From the NCBI GenBank assembly GCA_963592135.1, contig CAVAVP010000010.1:1-46103 (forward strand): a stretch of 46,103 nt of DNA. The letters run 5' to 3'. Below, piece after piece: positions 23,298 to 31,639 of this stretch. Origin of the DNA: UBA3700 sp963592135. GTDB taxonomy: Bacteria; Bacillota; Clostridia; Christensenellales; UBA3700. Below the pieces are notes generated by a model. That model did not search any database and was not told where the DNA came from. It saw only the letters and a program-made list of their open reading frames with translations. A program made the translations under genes and the position numbers. Positions within the stretch are counted from its first letter, which is position 1. Each line of letters opens with the position of its first letter.

Positions 23298-25265
23298 ATG
23301 TTTAGATTGCATTCGAATTACAAACCTTGCGGAGATCAAGAGCAAGCAATAGAGAAGTTATCTCAAGGAATTGAAGATGGTTTAAGAACCCAGGTTTTGT
23401 TAGGAGTAACAGGCTCTGGTAAGACTTTTACCATGGCAAATATAATAGAAAAGACTCAAAGACCGACATTAGTCCTTGCTCATAACAAAACACTTGCTGC
23501 GCAACTTTGTAATGAATTTAGAGAATTTTTCCCGGAGAATAAAGTAGAGTATTTTGTATCATATTATGATTATTATCAACCAGAAGCATATATACCATCT
23601 ACAGATACCTATATAGAAAAAGACTTATCATTAAATGACGAGATAGATAGATTAAGAAATTCTGCAACTTCAGCTCTTTGTGAAGAAAGAGATGTAATAG
23701 TAGTTGCTTCAGTTTCGTGTATTTATGGTTTAGGAGCTCCAATAGATTATTTTTCAATGGCTTTATCTTTAAGAGAAGGGATGGAAGTAGATAGAGATAA
23801 ATTAATAGATAAATTGGTTGAACTTCAATACATAAGATCAGACATTGATTTTGAAAGAGCTACATTTAGAGTTAGAGGAGATAGATTAGAAATATATCCT
23901 GTTCAATATGATAAAGTAGGTGTTAGAGTTGACTTTTTTGGTGATGAAATAGAATCAATTAAAGAATTTGATATAGTAACAGGGAAGGCAACAAAAACCC
24001 TATCTCATATAAATATATTTCCAGCTACTCACTATGTAGTGCAGCCTGAAAAAAGAGAGGATGCACTTCAGCAAATAAAGGAAGATATGGTTGCTCAAGC
24101 AGAGCAATTTAGAAAAGAGGAAAAATATATTGAAGCTCAAAGAATTCAAGAGAGAGTCTCATATGATATAGAAATGATTAGAGAATTAGGTTACTGTTCT
24201 GGAATAGAAAATTACTCAAGATATTTTGATGGAAGAAAACCTGGGCAAGCACCATATACTTTACTTGATTTTTTCCCGGATGATTTTATAGTTCTTGTTG
24301 ATGAATCACATATGACACTTCCACAAATCCATGCTATGTATAGAGGTGATTTGGCAAGAAAAACAAGTCTCGTAAATTATGGTTTTAGATTGCCGGCAGC
24401 TTACGATAATCGTCCACTTACATATGAGGAATTTGAAAGCAAGATACATCAAATGATTTGTGTTTCAGCAACGCCAGGTGATTATGAATTAAAAGAAGCA
24501 GGTCAAATTGCCGAACAAGTAATAAGGCCTACAGGACTTGTAGATCCTGTCGTTGAAATTCATGAGATAGATGGTCAAATAGACGATTTAATGTCTAATA
24601 TAAATGAGCAACTTGAAAAGGAAGGTAGGGTGCTTGTAACAACTCTTACTAAAAAGATGGCAGAAAGTTTAACTGATTATCTAAAAGAAAATCATTATAA
24701 AGTTAAATATATGCATTCGGATATCGACACACTAGAGAGAATAACTATTATAAACGGACTTAGAAGTGGTGAGTTTGATGTTTTAGTTGGAATTAATCTT
24801 TTAAGAGAAGGCTTAGATCTTCCAGAGGTAACTCTTGTTGCAATTTTAGATGCGGACAAAGAAGGATTTTTAAGAAGTGATAAAGCATTAATTCAAACAA
24901 TAGGAAGAGCTGCAAGAAACGCTGAAGCTAAAGTTATTATGTATGCTGATGTTATTACGGATTCAATGAAAAGAGCAATGGATGAGACGAATCGTCGCAG
25001 AGATATTCAAATGGCTTATAATAAGGAACATAATATAATTCCAAAGACAATTATAAAACAAGTAAAAAATACGCTAGAAATCTCTAAAAAGGCCGTAGGA
25101 GAGAATGGTAAGTATACAAAGAAAGACTGTGAGAAAGAAATATTAAGATTAAGAGACTTAATGAAATTATCTTCTAATAATTTGGATTTTGAAATGGCTA
25201 TTCATTATAGAGATGAAATTAGTAAGCTAAAAGAAATAATGAAAGGAATGAATAATGAAAGATAA
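23298..25265 (+). CDS. uvrB: Excinuclease ABC subunit B
   Basis: A 655-residue UvrB, the damage-verifying helicase-like subunit of nucleotide excision repair. It has Walker A GVTGSGKT (36-43), the DNA-clamping beta-hairpin region (YYDYYQPEAYIP), the DESH box, LREGLDLPEV, the QTIGRAARN motif VI and a C-terminal UVR motif that binds UvrC (KEILRLRDLMKLSSNNLDFEMAIHYRDEI). The usual family start (MFKL.SDYKP) confirms the ATG at 23298. The end overlaps uvrA by 11 nt, so the two are one operon. uvrC is not in the window. Confidence 0.98.
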   Translation: MFRLHSNYKPCGDQEQAIEKLSQGIEDGLRTQVLLGVTGSGKTFTMANIIEKTQRPTLVLAHNKTLAAQLCNEFREFFPENKVEYFVSYYDYYQPEAYIPSTDTYIEKDLSLNDEIDRLRNSATSALCEERDVIVVASVSCIYGLGAPIDYFSMALSLREGMEVDRDKLIDKLVELQYIRSDIDFERATFRVRGDRLEIYPVQYDKVGVRVDFFGDEIESIKEFDIVTGKATKTLSHINIFPATHYVVQPEKREDALQQIKEDMVAQAEQFRKEEKYIEAQRIQERVSYDIEMIRELGYCSGIENYSRYFDGRKPGQAPYTLLDFFPDDFIVLVDESHMTLPQIHAMYRGDLARKTSLVNYGFRLPAAYDNRPLTYEEFESKIHQMICVSATPGDYELKEAGQIAEQVIRPTGLVDPVVEIHEIDGQIDDLMSNINEQLEKEGRVLVTTLTKKMAESLTDYLKENHYKVKYMHSDIDTLERITIINGLRSGEFDVLVGINLLREGLDLPEVTLVAILDADKEGFLRSDKALIQTIGRAARNAEAKVIMYADVITDSMKRAMDETNRRRDIQMAYNKEHNIIPKTIIKQVKNTLEISKKAVGENGKYTKKDCEKEILRLRDLMKLSSNNLDFEMAIHYRDEISKLKEIMKGMNNER

Positions 25266-28065
25266 AATTGTAATAAAAGGTGCAAGAGTAAATAATTTAA
25301 AGAATATAAATGTAGAAATACCAAAAAACAAATTAGTTGTTTTAACTGGCCTTTCGGGTTCAGGTAAATCCTCACTTGCTTTTGATACAATTTTTGCGGA
25401 AGGACAAAGAAAATATATAGAAAGTTTATCCTCATATGCAAGACAATTTTTAGGACAAATGGATAAGCCTGATGTAGATTCTATAGAAGGTTTGTCTCCG
25501 GCAATTTCAATTGACCAAAAGACAACATCTAAAAATCCAAGATCTACTGTAGGTACCGTTACTGAAATCTATGACTATTTAAGATTGTTGTATGCAAGAA
25601 TAGGTGTTCCTCATTGTCCAAATTGCGGAAGAGAAATAAAACATCAAACGGTAGATCAAATAGCGGATATTGTTTTAAGTACTCAAGAAAAATCCAAAGT
25701 TAGAATATTAGCACCAATAGCCAGAGGCAAAAAAGGTGAATTTAAAAAGGAGTTGGATTCATTTAAGAAAAGAGGATATGCAAGAGTAGAGATAGATGGT
25801 GCTGAGTATACCTTTGATGAAGAAATAAATTTAGATAAAAATATTAAACATAATATCTCAATAGTTGTAGATAGGCTAATAATAAAAGAAGGCATTCAAA
25901 GAAGATTAACAGATTCCTTAGAAAGTGCTATTAACTTAAGTGAGGGATTGGTTGAAATAGATATAAATGGAGAAAGAAAACTTTTAAGTACAAAGTATGC
26001 TTGTCCAGACTGCGGTATATCTATTGAAGAGTTAGAGCCAAGAACTTTTTCTTTTAATTCTCCATTTGGTGCATGTCCTAGTTGCTCTGGACTTGGCTTT
26101 ACATACCAAGTTGATCCAAATAAGTTTATTAAATGGGATAAAACAATAAATGAGGGAGGTTTAGATATAACTGGCTTTATGTTAGACTTTGTAGCTATAC
26201 CTTCAGCTTTTTATAAAGAACTATCTAAAAAGTATAAGTTCTCTTTAGATATTCCTGTTAAAAACCTAGATAAGAAAATATTAAATATACTTTTATATGG
26301 AACAGGAGACACATTAGATATTGAATATAAATCAGCAAAATTCAGTGGTCATATTTCTAAAACTTTTGAAGGAGTAATACCAACAATTAATAAAAGATAT
26401 CGTGATACATCTTCAGAATATATAAGAAACTCACTTGAAAAGTTTATGACCCTAATTCCTTGTGAAGAATGCCATGGGGCAAGATTAAAAAAAGAAGCAT
26501 TAGCAGTTACTTTTAATGAATTAAATATAAATCAAATATGTGCAATGTCAGTTGTAAAACTAATTGATTTATTTGAAAATCTAGAGTTAAAAGGAGCTGA
26601 TGCAATAATAGCAGCTCAAGTTAAAAAAGAAATATTATCAAGACTAAATTTCTTAAAAAGTGTTGGACTTGGTTATTTAACTTTAGATAGAGCATCATCG
26701 ACATTATCTGGTGGTGAGAGCCAACGAATAAGACTTGCAACTCAAATTGGCTCTGGCTTAACTGGAGTTTTGTATATACTTGATGAGCCATCAATAGGTC
26801 TTCATCAATCGGATAATGAAAAACTTTTAAACTCATTAGAAAATCTAAGAGATATAGGTAATACTTTAATTGTTGTTGAACATGATGAAGATACTATGAG
26901 AAGAGCAGACTATATAGTAGACATTGGACCTGGTGCCGGAGTTAATGGTGGAAATGTTGTTGCCGTTGGAACGGCAGAAGAATTAATGAAAAATAAAAAC
27001 TCTATAACAGGTAAATATTTGTCAGGAGAACTTTCAATACCTATTCCTTCTCAAAGAAGACCTGGTAATGGTAAGTATTTAAAGATAAAAGGAGCTTATA
27101 GAAACAATTTAAAAAATATAGATGTAGATATTCCTTTAGGTAAGTTTATCGCGGTAACTGGTGTATCAGGTTCGGGTAAATCAAGTTTAGTTAATGAAGT
27201 TTTGTTGCCAACGCTTCAAAATGAGTTAAATAAGACAGGTTATGGTTTGTTCTATTGTAAAGACTTTAAAGGTTCTGAGAATGTAGATAAAGTTATAGAT
27301 ATTGACCAACAACCAATTGGCAGAACTCCTAGATCAAATGCTGCTACATACACAGGCGTATTTACAGCTATAAGAGAATTATTTGCGCAAACTCCAGATT
27401 CTAAATCTCGTGGATATGGTCCTGGAAGATTTTCCTTTAACGTAAGTGGCGGTAGATGTGAAAATTGTTCTGGTGACGGGATTATAAAGATTGAAATGAA
27501 TTTTTTAAGTGATGTTTATGTTCCATGTGAAGTATGTGGTGGACATAGGTACAATAGAGAAACTCTTGAAGTCAGATACAAAGGAAAGACAATAGCTGAT
27601 GTTTTAGAAATGACAATAGATGAGGCTTGTGAACTGTTTAGTAATCAACCTAAAATTTATGGACAGTTAAAAACTCTAGTTGATGTTGGACTTGGATATT
27701 TAAAAGTAGGGCAGTCTGCAACTACAATGTCAGGTGGTGAAGCACAGCGTGTGAAACTTGCTACAGAACTATCTAGAAAAAATACAGGAAAAACTTTATA
27801 TATTTTAGATGAACCAACAACTGGTTTACATTCAGCAGATGTGGCAAAACTCATAGATATATTACAAAGATTTGTTTCAGCAGGAAATACTGTTTTAGTT
27901 ATAGAGCACAACTTAGATGTTATAAAGGTTGCAGATCATATAATAGATTTAGGGCCAGAAGGTGGAGATATGGGAGGTCAAGTAATTGCTCAAGGTACGC
28001 CTGAGGAAGTTGCAAATTGTGCAAACTCAAAAACGGGTTATTTCTTAAAAAAGATTCTAAAATAG
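25255..28065 (+). CDS. uvrA: Excinuclease ABC subunit A
   Basis: A 936-residue UvrA, the damage-sensing ABC ATPase dimer of nucleotide excision repair. Two ATPase halves are visible, with Walker A GLSGSGKSS near the N-terminus and GVSGSGKSS near residue 640, and signature motifs LSGGESQRI and MSGGEAQRV. Zinc-binding CxxC pairs are CPNCG, CPDCG/CPSC, CEEC, CENC and CEVCGG. A GAATGAATAATG context inside the end of uvrB indicates coupled translation. It converges with the folate operon, with only 2 bp between the stop codons and no terminator visible between them. Confidence 0.98.
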   Translation: MKDKIVIKGARVNNLKNINVEIPKNKLVVLTGLSGSGKSSLAFDTIFAEGQRKYIESLSSYARQFLGQMDKPDVDSIEGLSPAISIDQKTTSKNPRSTVGTVTEIYDYLRLLYARIGVPHCPNCGREIKHQTVDQIADIVLSTQEKSKVRILAPIARGKKGEFKKELDSFKKRGYARVEIDGAEYTFDEEINLDKNIKHNISIVVDRLIIKEGIQRRLTDSLESAINLSEGLVEIDINGERKLLSTKYACPDCGISIEELEPRTFSFNSPFGACPSCSGLGFTYQVDPNKFIKWDKTINEGGLDITGFMLDFVAIPSAFYKELSKKYKFSLDIPVKNLDKKILNILLYGTGDTLDIEYKSAKFSGHISKTFEGVIPTINKRYRDTSSEYIRNSLEKFMTLIPCEECHGARLKKEALAVTFNELNINQICAMSVVKLIDLFENLELKGADAIIAAQVKKEILSRLNFLKSVGLGYLTLDRASSTLSGGESQRIRLATQIGSGLTGVLYILDEPSIGLHQSDNEKLLNSLENLRDIGNTLIVVEHDEDTMRRADYIVDIGPGAGVNGGNVVAVGTAEELMKNKNSITGKYLSGELSIPIPSQRRPGNGKYLKIKGAYRNNLKNIDVDIPLGKFIAVTGVSGSGKSSLVNEVLLPTLQNELNKTGYGLFYCKDFKGSENVDKVIDIDQQPIGRTPRSNAATYTGVFTAIRELFAQTPDSKSRGYGPGRFSFNVSGGRCENCSGDGIIKIEMNFLSDVYVPCEVCGGHRYNRETLEVRYKGKTIADVLEMTIDEACELFSNQPKIYGQLKTLVDVGLGYLKVGQSATTMSGGEAQRVKLATELSRKNTGKTLYILDEPTTGLHSADVAKLIDILQRFVSAGNTVLVIEHNLDVIKVADHIIDLGPEGGDMGGQVIAQGTPEEVANCANSKTGYFLKKILK

Positions 28066-28067
28066 AG

Positions 28068-28835
28068 TTATAAACCTAAAAAAGGAGCAATTTCTTGAAG
28101 AGGAATTAATACAAAATCTCTATTTTTATAATCCTTATGAGGAATGATTAAATCTTTTGTATTAATTTTTATATCATCGTAGAAAATTATGTCGATATCA
28201 AGTGTTCTATTTCCCCAATGAACTTCTCTTGTTCTGCCAAGTGAGGCTTCAATCTTATGTATTTTATTAAGAAGTTGAAAAGGAGATAAAACTGTTTTTA
28301 TTTCACATGCCATATTTACAAATTCTTTATCAGCAACACCACCATATGGTTGTGTTTTGTAGAATGAGGATTTGCTAGTTAATTTAATTTCATCATTATC
28401 AAGCAGCGATAAAGCATTATTTAGAGTTTCTTCTTTATCTCCAAGATTACTGCCTAAGGATAAATATGCAGTATGCCAAGATAAAGAAACATTAATACCT
28501 ACTGAATCAAAAGTTAAATCATATGGGGCTTCAGGCTTTTTTAAATTTAAATCAACTTTATATATTTGTGGGTATTTATTTAAAATTAATAGGGCAGTTT
28601 TATATGCTAGCGTTTCTATTAAATTAAATGTATTATTTTTGCAAAAATCGGATATGTCTTGCATTATATCGCAATAAGAAACAGATTCATTTAAATTATC
28701 ATTGTTTGCGGCTGTTAGAAAATCTAAATAAAATTTTCCAGAGAATACAAAAGGTTGAGGTTCATTTTTTTCAAAATCCAAAACCCCATGACATGCTTTT
28801 ATTATTAGATTGTTAACTTCTATTGAGCTTTGCAT
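28068..28835 (-). CDS. Bifunctional dihydroneopterin aldolase / HPPK (FolB-FolK fusion)
   Basis: A 255-residue fusion for two consecutive folate steps. Residues 1-115 are dihydroneopterin aldolase (IEVNNLIIKACHGVLDFEKNEPQPFV, SVSYCDIMQDISDF, NLIETLAYKTALLIL, VDLNLKKPEAP). Residues about 120-255 are 6-hydroxymethyl-dihydropterin pyrophosphokinase (TAYLSLGSNLGDKEETLNNAL, YKTQPYGGVADKEFVNMACEIKT, RTREVHWGNRTLDIDIIFYDD). It is the last gene of the minus-strand folate operon and overlaps folP by 23 nt. Confidence 0.95.
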   Translation of the reverse strand: MQSSIEVNNLIIKACHGVLDFEKNEPQPFVFSGKFYLDFLTAANNDNLNESVSYCDIMQDISDFCKNNTFNLIETLAYKTALLILNKYPQIYKVDLNLKKPEAPYDLTFDSVGINVSLSWHTAYLSLGSNLGDKEETLNNALSLLDNDEIKLTSKSSFYKTQPYGGVADKEFVNMACEIKTVLSPFQLLNKIHKIEASLGRTREVHWGNRTLDIDIIFYDDIKINTKDLIIPHKDYKNRDFVLIPLQEIAPFLGL

Positions 28836-29604
28836 GTTCTTCCTTTATTACTTGAGCATTTTCCTTTACATCATGAACCCTAACAAATAAAACGCCTTTT
28901 TGACATGCTATTCTTGTAGATTCAAGAGTTCCCGCCAATCTATCCTTTACTTCGCCGCCAAACATTCTTTTTCTTGATGTTCCTAAAAGTAGGGGATAAC
29001 CAAGTGTATTTAGTTTATCATAGTTTCTTAAAAGTTCCCAGTTTTGATTTATATCTTTTCCAAAACCTATTCCCCCGTCAAGACAAATCTTATTATCTTG
29101 AATGTTAGCTTTCTTTGCAAGATTTAAACTCTCTTTTAAAAATGCTTTTATATCTTCATAAAAATTTTTATAGTTAGTTGTATTTTGGTTATGCATTATA
29201 CATGTTGATGCATTATATTTTGCAATAACGCTTGCCATTGATTTATCTCCATATTGAAGTCCCCAAATGTCATTAATTAAGTCTGCGCCACTATCAAGTG
29301 CTACTTTTGCCACTTGTGGATAATATGTATCAATAGAGATTGGGATATCAAAGTGTGATTTAATTAATTTTAAAGGCTGTTCAAGTCTAGATATTTCCTC
29401 AGTAGGTGATATAGTAATATGTCCAGGTCTTGTAGATTGCGCTCCTAGATCTATGATTTCAGCGCCCTCATTTATTAATGTTTCGACTCTACTTAAAACA
29501 TTATTAATATCACATCTAGAGTTTTCATTAAAGGAATCTGGCGTAAGATTTACTATTGCCATTATGTGAGTTCCTGAAATGAAAGTTTTATTTCCTATAA
29601 TCAT
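28813..29604 (-). CDS. folP: Dihydropteroate synthase
   Basis: A 263-residue TIM-barrel enzyme that joins p-aminobenzoate to the pterin pyrophosphate. It shows IMAIVNLTPDSFNENSR, GAEIIDLGAQSTRPG, PISIDTYYPQVAKVALDSGADLINDIWG, DGGIGFGKDINQNWELL, LLLGTSRKRM and a C-terminal VRVHDVKEN. It is the target of sulfonamides in other bacteria. It overlaps folE by 4 nt and folBK by 23 nt, as expected for coupled translation. Confidence 0.97.
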   Translation of the reverse strand: MIIGNKTFISGTHIMAIVNLTPDSFNENSRCDINNVLSRVETLINEGAEIIDLGAQSTRPGHITISPTEEISRLEQPLKLIKSHFDIPISIDTYYPQVAKVALDSGADLINDIWGLQYGDKSMASVIAKYNASTCIMHNQNTTNYKNFYEDIKAFLKESLNLAKKANIQDNKICLDGGIGFGKDINQNWELLRNYDKLNTLGYPLLLGTSRKRMFGGEVKDRLAGTLESTRIACQKGVLFVRVHDVKENAQVIKEEHAKLNRS

Positions 29605-30149
29605 TTTAATAAAATTGAAATAATATGATTCTTTTGAGTTTCGTCAATTTCGCCAAGAATAGAGTAGGTTATGGTTTTTGAGCCCATTTTTCTTACGCCT
29701 CTACATGTCATACATGTATGTTCAGCCTCGCATACAACAATTGCTGCCTTTGGCTTTAAGTAATCCATTAAAGCCTGGCAAACATTATTTGTTAGTTGTT
29801 CTTGTAGTTGTAATCTTTTAGCATAGACTTCTACGCATCTTGCAAGTTTAGATAAACCCACAACTTTGCCATTTGGTATATATGCTATATGAATTTTTCC
29901 AAAGAAAGGCATTAGATGATGTTCACACATTGAAGAAAATTGAATATCTTTTTCAATTACTATATCGCTAGTTTTAACATCAAAAGTTTTGCTTAAATGA
30001 ATAGAAGCGTCATCATTATATCCGCTTAAGATTTCCTCGTACATTCTCGCAACTCTATTTGGGGTATCTTTAAGACCGGCTCTATCTTTATCTTCACCTA
30101 TTGCATCTAATAAATCTTTTATCGCTTGTTCTATTTTATTCTTGTCCAT
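29601..30149 (-). CDS. folE: GTP cyclohydrolase I
   Basis: A 182-residue FolE that converts GTP to dihydroneopterin triphosphate. It has DTPNRVARMYEEIL, the zinc ligands Cys and His in SMCEHHLMPFFGKIHIAYIPNG and Cys in TCMTCRGVRKMGS, and the active-site KLARCVEVYAKRLQLQEQLT. The start has a GAGGA site and overlaps the end of folC by 14 nt. Confidence 0.97.
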   Translation of the reverse strand: MDKNKIEQAIKDLLDAIGEDKDRAGLKDTPNRVARMYEEILSGYNDDASIHLSKTFDVKTSDIVIEKDIQFSSMCEHHLMPFFGKIHIAYIPNGKVVGLSKLARCVEVYAKRLQLQEQLTNNVCQALMDYLKPKAAIVVCEAEHTCMTCRGVRKMGSKTITYSILGEIDETQKNHIISILLK

Positions 30150-31401
30150 TTAATCCTCGTATACACTCTTTGGCTTCATTTAAAATGCTTAGAGATCCAA
30201 ATACTATAATAACATTACAATCAGAATTATAGGCATTTATGACTGCTTTAGAAATACTTTCATTAGTTATAACATTATTAGAATAATTTTGACAAATCTT
30301 TTCAAGTGATGGAAGGTCTAAAGTTCTAGATGTTGGAGCACAAGCTACATACATATCAGATAAAAGATCTTTTATATTTTCAAGTATCCCTACAACATCT
30401 TTGTCTTTAAACACACCAAAAACAAATGCTTTTTTTGTGTCGTTAAAATGAAGCTTTATTGCATCATGAAGAGTTTTAGCGCCACTTGGATTATGAGCTC
30501 CATCTAGTATAAATAATTTATCTTTTACTTCGATTTTTTCGCATCTACCTGCCCAGTGCGTTAAAAACAATCCTTTATATAGGTTTTCTTGTGAGATTTT
30601 ATATCCTAGTTTATTTAGAACTTTTACAGCGGCAATGGCAAGGGAAGCATTTATTAATTGATGTTTTCCAAGCATTTGAATTTTATATGTATTAAGACCA
30701 TATTTGAATGTTAATCCGGAACTGTTGGCTATAAGAAGTGTAGGTTCTTTTGCTACAACCAACGTTTTAGCTTGTTTAAAGACTTTCATTACTTCATCTT
30801 CTTGTTTATAAGTTACTAATATGTCTTTAACGATGCCAAATTTTTCTTTGGCGATTTCTTCTTTTGTATTGCCTAAATATTCAGTATGATCTAAATCTAT
30901 AGTTGTAATAATAGAAAGTAATTTATTGTCTATAGCGTTAGTGGCATCTAATCTACCACCCATTCCGACTTCAAGTATTACAATATCACAATTTAAATCT
31001 CTAAACATTAAACAGGCTGCTGCAAACTCTAACTCAAAAGCGGTTGGAAGTGCTATAGAGTGTTCTTGTTCTAATTTATCTCTTTCTTCTTTAACAATAT
31101 TTATATATTTTGTAATAATGTCATTATCTACTTCCTTTCCATTTATAGAAAATCTTTCATTATAAGAAAATACCGATGGGGAATTAAATGTTCCTACCTT
31201 GTAGCCTGAAACTGAAAGAATCTTTGTAAGGTAAGCACAAACAGAGCCTTTACCATTTGTTCCAGCTACATGAATTATTTTTAAATCATTTTGTGGATTA
31301 TTTAATCTATTAAAAAAAACTTTGATAGTATCTAAACCAAAAACACTACCAAATTTAGATAATCCTTCCATATAATTAACACATTCTACATAATTTAACA
31401 T
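30136..31401 (-). CDS. folC: Folylpolyglutamate synthase / dihydrofolate synthase
   Basis: A 421-residue Mur-ligase-fold enzyme that adds glutamate to dihydropteroate and folates. It has VAGTNGKGSVCAYL (P-loop), SPSVFSYNERFSINGKEV, ILEVGMGGRLDATNAI, TTIDLDHTEYLGNT and, in the C-terminal domain, FILDGAHNPSGAKTL. An AAGGAG site precedes the ATG. It is the first gene of the folate operon. Its promoter region, shared with adhE, carries a TTTACA-N5-TTTACA repeat. Confidence 0.96.
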   Translation of the reverse strand: MLNYVECVNYMEGLSKFGSVFGLDTIKVFFNRLNNPQNDLKIIHVAGTNGKGSVCAYLTKILSVSGYKVGTFNSPSVFSYNERFSINGKEVDNDIITKYINIVKEERDKLEQEHSIALPTAFELEFAAACLMFRDLNCDIVILEVGMGGRLDATNAIDNKLLSIITTIDLDHTEYLGNTKEEIAKEKFGIVKDILVTYKQEDEVMKVFKQAKTLVVAKEPTLLIANSSGLTFKYGLNTYKIQMLGKHQLINASLAIAAVKVLNKLGYKISQENLYKGLFLTHWAGRCEKIEVKDKLFILDGAHNPSGAKTLHDAIKLHFNDTKKAFVFGVFKDKDVVGILENIKDLLSDMYVACAPTSRTLDLPSLEKICQNYSNNVITNESISKAVINAYNSDCNVIIVFGSLSILNEAKECIRGLNGQE

Positions 31402-31427
31402 AATATCACTCCTTAAAGTGCGTATCT

Positions 31428-31469
31428 ATTCTAACATATTTTAAATAGATTGTTTACACATTCTTTACA
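31428..31469 (-). promoter_or_regulatory. Candidate folC promoter with a WalR/PhoP-type direct repeat
   Basis: On the minus strand a -10 TAGAAT (31428-31433) lies 17 nt from a weak -35 (31451-31456). On the plus strand TTTACA occurs at 31453-31458 and 31464-31469, again 5 bp apart, overlapping and extending upstream of that -35. The position suits an activator of folC. The repeat is also about 50 bp upstream of the adhE -35. Confidence 0.5.
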
Positions 31470-31492
31470 ATTTAAAATTAAATTACATTGTT

Positions 31493-31547
31493 TATTGAAA
31501 AATATATATAAATAATTGTTGACATTTGATTTTTCAATAGATAATAT
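31493..31547 (+). promoter_or_regulatory. Promoter of adhE with an 11-bp inverted repeat
   Basis: A perfect -35 TTGACA (31519-31524) and a -10 TAATAT (31542-31547) are 17 nt apart. TATTGAAAAAT (31493-31503) and its exact reverse complement ATTTTTCAATA (31529-31539) flank the -35, the second copy filling most of the spacer. This looks like a two-site operator. It does not match the usual clostridial Rex box. Confidence 0.7.
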
Positions 31548-31639
31548 ATATATCGATATAAAAAATATTGATTATTCAAACATTCGTTTATATCCACTGA
31601 TTTTAGAACAAAAATTTTTTATATAAAGGAGACGTAAAA

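Noticed and set aside
28066..28067. Terminator between convergent uvrA and folBK
   Set aside because: Only 2 bp separate the stop codons and no hairpin with a T tract was found at either gene end.
31441..31639. Rex operator upstream of adhE
   Set aside because: No match to TTGTTAA-N4-TTAACAA was found. The only strong symmetry is the TATTGAAAAAT inverted repeat.
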